DNA of 21,707 nucleotides from a virus. Under the pieces are notes generated by a model. It was not told the origin of the DNA, did no database searches, and saw only the letters and a list, made by a program, of their open reading frames with translations. The stretch spans positions 1 through 21,707 of the IMG/VR virus record IMGVR_UViG_3300034198_003490. One strand, written 5' to 3'. The translations under genes were made by a program, and so were the position numbers. Of the stretch, positions 14,490 to 20,530 are shown one piece after another. Within the stretch, counting starts at the first letter, position 1, and every line of letters starts with the position of its first letter.

Positions 14490-14743
14490 AGGCAATGGAA
14501 GATTACATATTTCAGTTATCTGCTTCATCAGACGGCGCTGTGACATATACAAAAATGTTCAACAATGCGCTGGACGCTGTGAGGGTCTATAACTCATTTG
14601 TAGATTACGGCTTTGCCCGTTATGAGCGTGAGATTGTTCTGGTTGAGCCTAACGGCAAAGTTCATACCAAGATCTTTCAAGTGCCATACGCAATGGCTAT
14701 GTCTCACAAAAAAGGTGAGTGTATATGTCCAGAATTAGCGTAA
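14486..14743 (+). CDS. Small unknown protein
   Basis: 85 aa from GTG 14486, in a GTGA overlap with the previous stop; ATG 14495 is an alternative start. The fold appears alpha/beta: strand DYIFQLSAS, a helix (NNALDAVRVYNSFVDYG) and strands REIVLVEPNG and HTKIFQV. A C-x-C pair lies at the C-terminus. It ends the run of coupled small genes that begins at 12678. Function unknown. Confidence 0.6.
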   Translation: MKAMEDYIFQLSASSDGAVTYTKMFNNALDAVRVYNSFVDYGFARYEREIVLVEPNGKVHTKIFQVPYAMAMSHKKGECICPELA

Positions 14744-14785
14744 AATAGATCCTGTCCCAAAATCAACCGAAAGGCGAAAACATGG
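14741..14785 (+). promoter_or_regulatory. Leader region with repeated CAACCGAAAGGC motif
   Basis: TAAAAT at 14741-14746 could be a -10 box, without a recognisable -35. Bases 14764-14785, running into the ATG, match 8118-8139 at 20 of 22 positions, including CAACCGAAAGGC. Both copies precede the first gene after a short gap, so the motif may be a shared translation enhancer or part of a conserved promoter leader. Confidence 0.35.
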
Positions 14786-14871
14786 ACACAATGATTAAGC
14801 GCTGCATCTGCGGCAGTTGGATTTACGGTATCAATGCTTGCGAAGTCTGTAGAAAGTTGGCGATCGGCTAA
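14782..14871 (+). CDS. Tiny zinc-knuckle-like peptide
   Basis: 29 aa with ATG 14782 behind AAAGGCG. Cysteines CIC near residues 8-10 and CEVC near 20-23 flank a short beta stretch (SWIYGIN), as in minimal zinc ribbons. The stop TAA is in the same frame as the following secreted protein, three nt before its CTG. A strong leader motif upstream supports translation. Unknown role; it could be a leader peptide. Confidence 0.52.
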   Translation: MDTMIKRCICGSWIYGINACEVCRKLAIG

Positions 14872-14874
14872 CCG

Positions 14875-15279
14875 CTGAAGCGTGTTGCACAAATCCTTTT
14901 AAGTGCTGCGTTAGCAGTAGGAATTGTGTTTGCGTCCCCTAGTCAGGCGCAGGCTCCAACAGATTACATAGAATTGCTGGCGCCAAAGCAATACGCAGAG
15001 ATCAGGGTTGCTGCGATTTGGGGCAACCGAAAGCATTACGGGTGTCTGGCGTCTCTCTGGGGCAAAGAGTCTGGGTGGAACCCAAAAGCCTTCAACCCAA
15101 CTAAGGTCAATGGACGCAATGCGGGTGGCATACCGCAGATCTTGGGTTTGTCGCCTAAACTACCCGCACACGTTCAAATTGATCTTGGTCTAAAATATAT
15201 AAAGCACCGATACTCCAACCCTTGCAGCGCTTGGGCTTTTTGGTTATCCAAGGCTAAGAAGGGAACTGGCTGGTACTAA
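14875..15279 (+). CDS. Secreted lytic-transglycosylase-like protein, CTG start
   Basis: 134 aa when started at CTG 14875. From there the sequence is a full signal peptide: LKR, a hydrophobic core (ILLSAALAVGIVFA) and an A-x-A site near residues 25-27 (AQA). The next possible start, GTG 14926, would cut the core in half, and the only upstream codons before the stop at 14869 are CCG and CTG. The mature part has the transglycosylase pattern: Glu65 in WGKESGWNPKA, AGGIPQILG (83-91) and a C-terminal Y-x-x-x-RY-x-x-P-C-S-A-W-A-F/W motif. It would cleave peptidoglycan outside the membrane. Why a phage exports a second murein hydrolase from an early-type operon is unclear. Confidence 0.7.
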   Translation: MKRVAQILLSAALAVGIVFASPSQAQAPTDYIELLAPKQYAEIRVAAIWGNRKHYGCLASLWGKESGWNPKAFNPTKVNGRNAGGIPQILGLSPKLPAHVQIDLGLKYIKHRYSNPCSAWAFWLSKAKKGTGWY

Positions 15280-15377
15280 TGACTACCTCACCGTTTGGAT
15301 TACCTTTGCGCATAGAGACACCGAACATAGATCCTACTGAGTGGGAAGAAGATGAAGACGAAGAGGAAGATGATTGA
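15279..15377 (+). CDS. Tiny acidic peptide
   Basis: 32 aa beginning MTTSPFGLPLRIETPNIDP and ending in eleven nearly all-acidic residues (EEDEDEEEDD). ATG 15279 overlaps the previous stop (TAATG). The acidic tail overlaps the start of the HNH gene in another frame, so its composition is partly forced by the purine-rich ribosome site there. Possibly a coupling peptide only. Confidence 0.42.
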   Translation: MTTSPFGLPLRIETPNIDPTEWEEDEDEEEDD

Positions 15378-15720
15378 TAAAAAGATTGTTGTGCTGGTCG
15401 AACAACGCGCCAAGGGTTATTGCGAAGTCTGCGGTGATCCTGCGCAGGAAACAATGGCGTTACATCACCGCAAATTAAAGTCACGCGGCGGTAAAGACAG
15501 CGCCAGCAATCTAATCCGCGTTCATCATTCGTGTCACAACATGAGTACGGGTAGCATTCACGCCAACCCCGCTTGGGCTGAGGATCAGGGGTTCATGGTT
15601 CCTTCGTGGAGAGAGCCAAGCGAACACCCAATGCGTACGCCTGAAGGCGGAATTGTTTTATTACAGAATGACGGTACTATAATTACACTAGAAAGAGGCA
15701 AACATGGACATAGTAATTAA
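15352..15720 (+). CDS. HNH endonuclease
   Basis: 122 aa; ATG 15352 and ATG 15370 both have purine-rich sites and cannot be told apart. The HNH fold is clear: C24-x2-C27 (CEVCG), His38-His39 in ALHHRK, GGKDSASNLIRVHHSCH with Asn53, His58/59 and Cys61. Two zinc-binding Cys pairs frame the beta-beta-alpha metal site. Free-standing HNH enzymes in phages serve packaging, homing or defence. It lies just before the SSB gene, with which it overlaps by 17 nt, and far from the terminase. It is not inside an intron, so a homing role is not indicated. Confidence 0.83.
   Translation: MKTKRKMIDKKIVVLVEQRAKGYCEVCGDPAQETMALHHRKLKSRGGKDSASNLIRVHHSCHNMSTGSIHANPAWAEDQGFMVPSWREPSEHPMRTPEGGIVLLQNDGTIITLERGKHGHSN
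15653..15683 (+). promoter_or_regulatory. Candidate promoter ahead of the SSB gene
   Basis: TATAAT at 15678-15683 is a perfect -10 box, with TTGTTT at 15653-15658 as a possible -35 (19-nt spacing, slightly long). Start of transcription would be about 15690, close to the SSB ATG at 15704. It lies inside the HNH gene and could drive SSB and the genes after it, perhaps the modification operon. Confidence 0.35.
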
Positions 15721-16063
15721 AGGCAATTTAGGCACGGATCCAGAACTAAAGTTCACAAAGAACAATAAGGCTTACGTTAGTTTCAGTTTGGCTTATACGC
15801 CACGCGTAAAGCAGGGAGAAGTCTGGATTGACGGGGAAACTATTTGGTTTCGAGCAGTCCAATGGGGCGAAAAGTCTGAGTTGCTAGTAGATAATTTATC
15901 AAAAGGCGATACCGTGTTGATACAAGGATCTTGGAAGCCAAGCGCCTACACAGGCAAAGACGGCATAGAGAAGACAGGTTTGGAGTTGAACATCAACGAA
16001 ATTGGCAAAGTCATCAAGGCTAACGCTCGCGCATCAAGACAAAGCGAACCAGCGCCATGGTAG
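15704..16063 (+). CDS. ssb: Single-stranded DNA-binding protein
   Basis: 119 aa, ATG behind AGAAAGAGG. The OB-fold of bacterial-type SSB is visible: KGNLGTDPELKFTKNNKAYV (6-25), FSLAYTPR, the WFRAVQWGEKSELLVDNLSKGD stretch and VLIQGSW with aromatic residues for base stacking. The C-terminus is short and ends EPAPW, without the acidic DDDIPF-type tip that recruits partners in cellular SSBs, though it ends with a Pro-x-aromatic. It would coat single-stranded DNA during phage replication and recombination. It overlaps the next gene by 7 nt. Confidence 0.88.
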   Translation: MDIVIKGNLGTDPELKFTKNNKAYVSFSLAYTPRVKQGEVWIDGETIWFRAVQWGEKSELLVDNLSKGDTVLIQGSWKPSAYTGKDGIEKTGLELNINEIGKVIKANARASRQSEPAPW

Positions 16064-16263
16064 ATCCAATACGCCTATCGGCAGACCAGACCGCTGAGCG
16101 ATTGAACATTACACTCAATCACTTGCGCCAATTACAATTTCGCAAGCAGTTGGTGTGGAAGACCAAACAAGGCAAGGCTGTTTTTTATGTCGAAGATGAC
16201 GTAATTGCCTACGCAGAGATAAGAAAGGCGAAGCATGAAACTAGACAAAGAAAGAGTCAATGA
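16057..16263 (+). CDS. Small MerR/excisionase-like HTH protein
   Basis: 68 aa. Residues about 8-55 (SADQTAERLNITLNHLRQLQ, then a wing WKTKQGKAVFYVEDDVIAYAE) follow the helix_turn_helix_17/excisionase-type winged fold. The tail is basic (KAKHETRQRKSQ). Such proteins regulate or direct recombinases, but no integrase is in the window, so a transcription role is more likely. Overlaps SSB by 7 nt and the next gene by 29 nt. Confidence 0.68.
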   Translation: MVDPIRLSADQTAERLNITLNHLRQLQFRKQLVWKTKQGKAVFYVEDDVIAYAEIRKAKHETRQRKSQ

Positions 16264-16411
16264 CGCTTTAAATCGTTTTGCAGACTCACTGCGCTCACGT
16301 GGTCATGAAGATCTGGCGTTTATGATTGAAAATTACGATGTGCTACTCAAAGAAGAATGGCAAGCAGAACAAACCGAGCCAAAGAAGCGCCAGCCCCGTA
16401 ATAAATTGTAG
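16235..16411 (+). CDS. Small helical protein
   Basis: 58 aa, ATG after AGAAAGGCGAAGC. Two amphipathic helices (ERVNDALNRFADSLRSRG and DLAFMIENYDVLLKEEWQAE) and a basic tail (PKKRQPRNKL). It starts within the end of the HTH gene. No family recognised. Confidence 0.58.
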   Translation: MKLDKERVNDALNRFADSLRSRGHEDLAFMIENYDVLLKEEWQAEQTEPKKRQPRNKL

Positions 16412-16420
16412 TATTTACGA

Positions 16421-16603
16421 ATGGCACTAACAATCGAAGCGGATCTCACCATTGAAGAAATAGATGAGGCGCTGGCTCATGCCAGTAAGATGCTGCAAAC
16501 AGATGTGTATGGCAACCGCATGGATTGGCGCAAACGACAATTATTGAATGGCAGCATAGACGATCTACTTGACGCAAGATTACAGTTGCGTGTAAGGTCG
16601 TAG
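16421..16603 (+). CDS. Small helical protein
   Basis: 60 aa starting MALTIEADLTIEEIDEALAH, followed by a second helix (WRKRQLLNGSIDDLLDARLQ). There is no strong ribosome site, and the gene starts 9 nt after the previous stop. It resembles the small head-to-tail-like or gpW-like helical proteins of phages in size and in the E-x-x-x-A-x-x-x-L spacing, but sits far from the structural genes, so no function is proposed. The ParB-like gene begins 1 nt after its stop. Confidence 0.55.
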   Translation: MALTIEADLTIEEIDEALAHASKMLQTDVYGNRMDWRKRQLLNGSIDDLLDARLQLRVRS

Positions 16604-16604
16604 C

Positions 16605-17276
16605 ATGGAAATCATCAAGGCACAGGTAACAGAACTCAACGAGTACGCCAATAACCCACGCAAAGGCAATGTGGATCTTATTGCCGAGTCATTGTCTAAA
16701 TATGGTCAATACAAGCCAATTACGGTAAACAAAGAAAACAACGAAATCTTGGCAGGCAATCACACATACCGTGCTGCCAAGCAATTAGGTTGGGAGACAA
16801 TTGACATAGTCTATGTAGATGTAGATAGCGTCACCGCAGCCAAGATCGTCGCAATTGACAACAGATCATCAGACATTGGGCAATACGACAATAAGATTTT
16901 GGCTGATTTATTAAACAGCATGGACAACCTTGAAGGATCTGGATACACGTTCGATGAATACGATGACCTAAAGGCTGAAATCCAAGAACGAGATTTACCA
17001 GTATTAGACCAAAAAACTACGTTCACTTCACTACAAGTAGGCGAAACAGGTCAATCTGGTACTACTTTTATACCTTCTTTGAGCGATTATGCAGAACGTT
17101 ATGTCAATAAAGCGACGCGTATGCTCATGTGCGATTACCACAACGACATTTATGTTTGGCTAATAGACGCTTTGATAGAATACCGCGCAGCAAATAACTT
17201 AGTCAGCAACGCTGACGCCATAGTTAAATTGCTAGAAGACGCAGTAGGAAAGAAAAGCCCAAGTGAAACTAACTGA
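16605..17276 (+). CDS. ParB/Srx-type protein of the modification operon
   Basis: 223 aa. The N-terminal ParB-like nuclease/Srx fold shows NNPRKG (16-21), GQYKPITVN (34-42) and GNHTYRAAKQLG (51-62), the last replacing the usual G-x-H-R-x-x-A. A second segment (KIVAIDNRSSDIGQYDNKIL) occurs in phage ParB-like proteins. The C-terminal half (about 125-223) has a helical region of unknown type. In phage modification gene sets this fold is common beside methylases or TET/JBP enzymes and may bind or nick target DNA, or hydrolyse a nucleotide. Chromosome partition is unlikely, as there is no ParA and no HTH. It overlaps the dioxygenase gene by 14 nt. Confidence 0.78.
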   Translation: MEIIKAQVTELNEYANNPRKGNVDLIAESLSKYGQYKPITVNKENNEILAGNHTYRAAKQLGWETIDIVYVDVDSVTAAKIVAIDNRSSDIGQYDNKILADLLNSMDNLEGSGYTFDEYDDLKAEIQERDLPVLDQKTTFTSLQVGETGQSGTTFIPSLSDYAERYVNKATRMLMCDYHNDIYVWLIDALIEYRAANNLVSNADAIVKLLEDAVGKKSPSETN

Positions 17277-18141
17277 GTTACCTGTTCATAAGATCAAGCG
17301 CGTTATGTCTGTCGAAGACGCTTCAGCGCTAGTAGGTACTGTTGTTCCTGATTACAAGGCAAACTGTACCGAAGCAGGTATTTGGGTAGATGAGGACACA
17401 GACGAAGTTATTTTCGTTTATTTCCCGATGGAAGAAGAAGTCGAATTGTTGCGAGCCTCAGTGCTAAAGATCAATTACGGTCAAACAATTAGACAATCAA
17501 CAGGCTTAAAGAACGCGTCACGCACCTTTGGAATGGCTCCACGCAAGATCTTCCAGCGCAGAGAGAGTTGCAGACCAACGACATTGGCACAAGAACAGCC
17601 CAACGAACACGCGGTATTGATCGCTTTCGCTGAAAAGTTTGCCAATATGTATAAAGAGTTCGCGCCTGATCTGTATGAGGCGGATCGTAAAGCACTCTCA
17701 GACAACAATGTATCTGATGAGTGGCGCATGACTGATGACGCACTTTGGACTTCTGGCGTGGTCAATAAAGCCTCAACACTTCCTTATCACCGAGACGGTT
17801 TCAATTTCGCTACGTGGTCGGCAATGCCAGTGATCCGCAGAAAAATGAAAGGCGGATACCTAACACTGCCTGAATACGACTTCACTTGTTCTTGTCGTGA
17901 CGGCTGGGTGACTTTCTTTGCTGGATACAAGTACGTTCATGGCGTGACACCAATGACGCCTAGCGCTGATGACTCATACCGTTACTCAATTGTTTATTAC
18001 GCATTGCGTGGAATGAAAGATTGTTTCACTTACGCGGTAGAGACAGCGAAGGCACGTGAGAGCAGGACTGCGCGTGAGGACAACATGGCAAAAGCGCTCA
18101 AAGGCGAAATTGCTATGCCAACCTTGGGCAACGGTAAGTGA
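17263..18141 (+). CDS. TET/JBP-family 2-oxoglutarate/Fe(II) DNA-base dioxygenase
   Basis: 292 aa, GTG start inside the ParB-like gene. The catalytic core lies in residues about 165-250: Asn168 region, His176-x-Asp178 in LPYHRDGFNF, GGYLTLPEYD (198-206), His226 in YKYVHGVTP and Arg240 in SYRYSIVYYALRG. This order (H-x-D, G-G-x-L-x-L-P-E-Y-D, H-G-V-T, R) is that of the phage and kinetoplastid TET/JBP enzymes, which oxidise the 5-methyl of thymine or 5-methylcytosine in DNA. The N-terminal 120 residues (GQTIRQSTGLKNASRTFG) match the front part of phage versions. No cytosine methyltransferase is in the window, so thymine is the simpler substrate. The stop overlaps the next start by 4 nt. Confidence 0.85.
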   Translation: MKLTELPVHKIKRVMSVEDASALVGTVVPDYKANCTEAGIWVDEDTDEVIFVYFPMEEEVELLRASVLKINYGQTIRQSTGLKNASRTFGMAPRKIFQRRESCRPTTLAQEQPNEHAVLIAFAEKFANMYKEFAPDLYEADRKALSDNNVSDEWRMTDDALWTSGVVNKASTLPYHRDGFNFATWSAMPVIRRKMKGGYLTLPEYDFTCSCRDGWVTFFAGYKYVHGVTPMTPSADDSYRYSIVYYALRGMKDCFTYAVETAKARESRTAREDNMAKALKGEIAMPTLGNGK

Positions 18142-19022
18142 GTCTTTGGTCTGATTACACACAGTTCCATGAAGCGCAAACTCAGTCGCGTGACATGGAT
18201 CCTGCTTATCCAGTATTGAAATGGTTTGCTGACTCTATGAATAGAGAAAGCGGTTTGTGGCTGACTTTCTTGTTTGTCGGTTATTACCACATGGGCTCAG
18301 CGCTCAAAGCGTTCAGTTTGTATCCCACACCCACGGTTCCAGCGCAAGAAGATCTGAAATTACCAATCGCGCAGCCACGCAGATCTCACAGAGCCACACT
18401 GCGATTCGCACAACACCTGGACTCACTTTGTGCCAAAGCAGAAGAACACGGCGGCTTGGGCACTTGGCTGGATAGCGCAAGTGAGTCTGAGGATCCAATC
18501 ACAAATTGGAAAACACTCAATGATGAACTAGCAACGGTGTTTGGTAACGGGCGTTGGGCAGCGTACAAAACAGCAGAGATCTTGTATAAATCTCACGGGT
18601 TCAATCTGGAAGTACCTGATATGGGCAACGCAAACTCCAGTGGGCCACGCAAAGGGCTGGGCTTGTTCTTTCCTGGGCTACCGCAAGGCAATTCACCCAC
18701 TGAAGTAGCACAATTAGATGATCTGAGCACAAAGGTTGTCGATTATCTTCAAGGCAAAGTTTCACAAGTCAGCATGGAGACTGCTGAGACTTCATTGTGT
18801 GATTTTTATGCAATGACCAAAGGGCGTTATTATGTCGGCATAGACATAGATGAGATGCAGGAGCAGTTGTTACGCGTCCCTTCTGACTTAACTGAAATGG
18901 CTTTTAAAGCCAGACACGACACATTACCTCATGCCTATTTAGGCGAATTAAACGACTGGGAAGGCATAGACAAAATGCGCAAATCCGTTTATCGCAACAC
19001 ACGCCAGATCGCGCTTAGATGA
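18138..19022 (+). CDS. aGPT-Pplase / amino acid:DNA transferase-superfamily helical protein
   Basis: 294 aa, GTG-start in a GTGA overlap. The mostly helical protein shows FVGYYHMGSALKAF (46-59), a RRSHR motif (81-85), W-x-x-L before GNGRWAAYKTAEIL (136-149) and a following K/D-rich part that ends in a PRKGLGLFFPG segment. This combination is that of the alpha-glutamyl/putrescinyl-thymine pyrophosphorylase superfamily, whose members install amino acids or act with hydroxymethyl-dU kinases in phages with hypermodified thymine. Which clade, transferase or kinase-helical partner, cannot be decided by eye. It lies between the dioxygenase and the flavoenzyme, overlapping both by 4 nt, a good sign that the three act on one base. 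Confidence 0.72.
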   Translation: MSLWSDYTQFHEAQTQSRDMDPAYPVLKWFADSMNRESGLWLTFLFVGYYHMGSALKAFSLYPTPTVPAQEDLKLPIAQPRRSHRATLRFAQHLDSLCAKAEEHGGLGTWLDSASESEDPITNWKTLNDELATVFGNGRWAAYKTAEILYKSHGFNLEVPDMGNANSSGPRKGLGLFFPGLPQGNSPTEVAQLDDLSTKVVDYLQGKVSQVSMETAETSLCDFYAMTKGRYYVGIDIDEMQEQLLRVPSDLTEMAFKARHDTLPHAYLGELNDWEGIDKMRKSVYRNTRQIALR

Positions 19023-19828
19023 AACTTATTGTCATAGGCGCTGGTATTGCAGGATCATCAGCCACGCGTATAGCGCGCTCAAAGGGGTGGGACGTGACAT
19101 TAATTGACCACGCACCAGAGCAATCAGCGTCCAGATCCGCGCTCGCCACAATTAGACCGACTTGGTTCAATAAGGCTGAGCGTAAAGGTCTTGAAAGATC
19201 TTGGGAGTGGTACAGCACTTGGGGAGCAGCGGGTACAAGAGAAGCACACGTATCGAATTGGAAGAACAAAGAAGTTAAAACACAGAAAGATTGGTGGCTA
19301 GTAGATCCAATTCTTCCACTTGTGGCACCAGATCTTGTCGAGCGCGTAGTAGGGATCTATAAGACATTCGTCACCACGCCTACGAAAGAGATCGCTGCTG
19401 ACGCTATCTTGAATTGTACGGGTGCGTACGGGGACGATCTGGCGCATGATGTGACATTATTTGCTGGCGTCACTTGGATCTCGCATAACGCAGAATTGGA
19501 TTATTCACCATACCGTGTCCACCATTTGAGACCATACAAATCACTCTCAGCGGCGCAGATCAACGGGGTGACGCGTGTTGGATCCTCAATAGCCAAAACA
19601 GCCGATAAAGCCATAGATGACGGCAAAGAATTACTGATGACGGCTATTGCGTTAGGCATAATAAAGTCAGGAGATTGGGAGATGTCGTTGGGTTGGAGAG
19701 CCAAGGGCAAAGGCGGCTTACCGATCTATCCTGAGTTGGGTATGCGCAACGCTTATTTCTCAGGATTAGCCAGAAGCGGTTATGGGCTATCACCTGCAAT
19801 TGCGGAGAAATGGCTGGACAGTCTATAG
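19019..19828 (+). CDS. FAD-dependent DAO-fold enzyme (possible base-modification lyase/oxidase)
   Basis: 269 aa. The Rossmann start GAGIAG (Gly7, Gly9, Gly12) with Asp30 at the end of the second strand shows FAD binding. ILNCTGAYGDDL and the C-terminal GLARSGYGLSPAIAEKWL are the standard inner and final FAD contacts of the D-amino-acid oxidase/glycine oxidase fold. At 269 residues it is much shorter than typical members (about 360-400), so the substrate domain is reduced. Flavin-dependent lyases that trim amino acids attached to thymine are known from phage hypermodification pathways. The position directly after the transferase-like gene fits that role. It starts within the previous stop. Confidence 0.78.
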   Translation: MKLIVIGAGIAGSSATRIARSKGWDVTLIDHAPEQSASRSALATIRPTWFNKAERKGLERSWEWYSTWGAAGTREAHVSNWKNKEVKTQKDWWLVDPILPLVAPDLVERVVGIYKTFVTTPTKEIAADAILNCTGAYGDDLAHDVTLFAGVTWISHNAELDYSPYRVHHLRPYKSLSAAQINGVTRVGSSIAKTADKAIDDGKELLMTAIALGIIKSGDWEMSLGWRAKGKGGLPIYPELGMRNAYFSGLARSGYGLSPAIAEKWLDSL

Positions 19829-19852
19829 TTACTAAATTACAAAGGGGGCAGA

Positions 19853-19981
19853 ATGGAAAAGAAGATAGGCAAGTATTGGTTTTATTGGGGCAGGACAAGC
19901 GGGTTTGCTGTGGGTCTGGCTATTGATAAATACCACTGGAGCATTGACTTTGGGTTCTGGTACATAGGGCAGGAGTTCTAA
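19853..19981 (+). CDS. Small aromatic-rich protein in the modification operon
   Basis: 42 aa, ATG after AAAGGGGG, the strongest ribosome site in the operon. It contains about eleven Trp/Tyr/Phe residues (KYWFYWGRTSGF, then KYHWSIDFGFWYIGQEF). A Gly-x-x-x-x-I-D/x-Y-H plan seen in small phage proteins of unknown role is noted. It may be a small beta sheet or a membrane-surface peptide; no clear TM. Its stop forms the kinase start (TAATG), so it is translated with the kinase. Confidence 0.6.
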   Translation: MEKKIGKYWFYWGRTSGFAVGLAIDKYHWSIDFGFWYIGQEF

Positions 19982-20514
19982 TGAAGATTATTTATTTGAT
20001 AGGCGCACCAGGATCAGGCAAGACAACACTCACTGAGGCATTTACAAACGATTGGATAGACCACGCAAAGCATGAACAACCCATTAAATTCAGATCGCAC
20101 CATACCCCACATGGCGACGCACTCTCACTTGGTTGGCTCAGACCAGCGTTTGGCGGAACAGACACGCTTGGTAATGCGGCGATACTTTCTATTGAACCGT
20201 GGCTACCAGGGATCGCCAAAGATTATGAGATCATTTATGGAGAAGGCGACAGACTAGCCAATGCGCGCTTCTTTGATTTGTGTAAAAGCGTTGGAGATTT
20301 CCACTTGTTTTATCTCAATACAGAGCCAGCATTGTGCGCTGAGCGCAGGGCGCAAAGATCTTTACTAACAGGCAAGACACAAAACCCTTCTTGGGTCAAA
20401 GGCAGAGACACGAAGCACCGCAATCTTGCTAGTGCATATAAAGCCTTTGAGATCCCTTCTGGATTATCACCGCAAAGTGGCGCAGAACTGATGCGTAATG
20501 TAATCTTTTCCTGA
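19981..20514 (+). CDS. P-loop kinase, candidate 5-hydroxymethyl-pyrimidine DNA kinase
   Basis: 177 aa. Walker A GAPGSGKTT (8-16); FGGTDTLG (57-64) and GEGDRLANARFF (87-98) near the base-binding site; and WVKGRDTKH (138-146) as a lid/arginine region. The G-T-D-x-L and E-G-D-R-L-A-N phrases are those of kinases found in phages with hypermodified thymine, where the enzyme phosphorylates 5-hydroxymethyl-dU in DNA to make a leaving group. It could instead be a nucleotide kinase. The position at the end of the operon supports the DNA kinase idea. The start couples to the 42-aa gene. Confidence 0.75.
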   Translation: MKIIYLIGAPGSGKTTLTEAFTNDWIDHAKHEQPIKFRSHHTPHGDALSLGWLRPAFGGTDTLGNAAILSIEPWLPGIAKDYEIIYGEGDRLANARFFDLCKSVGDFHLFYLNTEPALCAERRAQRSLLTGKTQNPSWVKGRDTKHRNLASAYKAFEIPSGLSPQSGAELMRNVIFS

Positions 20515-20530
20515 CGAATAGGAAATCTAC

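Noticed and set aside
14782-15279. Stop-codon readthrough joining the 29-aa peptide to the secreted hydrolase
   Set aside because: Same frame with one TAA between, but the CTG just after the stop gives a proper signal peptide, which a fusion would bury internally.
16057-16263. Excisionase-like HTH as a sign of lysogeny
   Set aside because: No integrase, attachment site or immunity repressor is visible; this fold is also common in plain regulators.
16605-17276. ParB-like gene as evidence for a plasmid-like prophage partition system
   Set aside because: No ParA ATPase, no centromere-like repeats and no HTH domain; the gene is coupled to the base-modification genes.
17481-17765. 94- and 84-codon minus-strand frames inside the dioxygenase gene
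   Set aside because: Shadows of a well-supported TET/JBP gene with no ribosome sites or family features.
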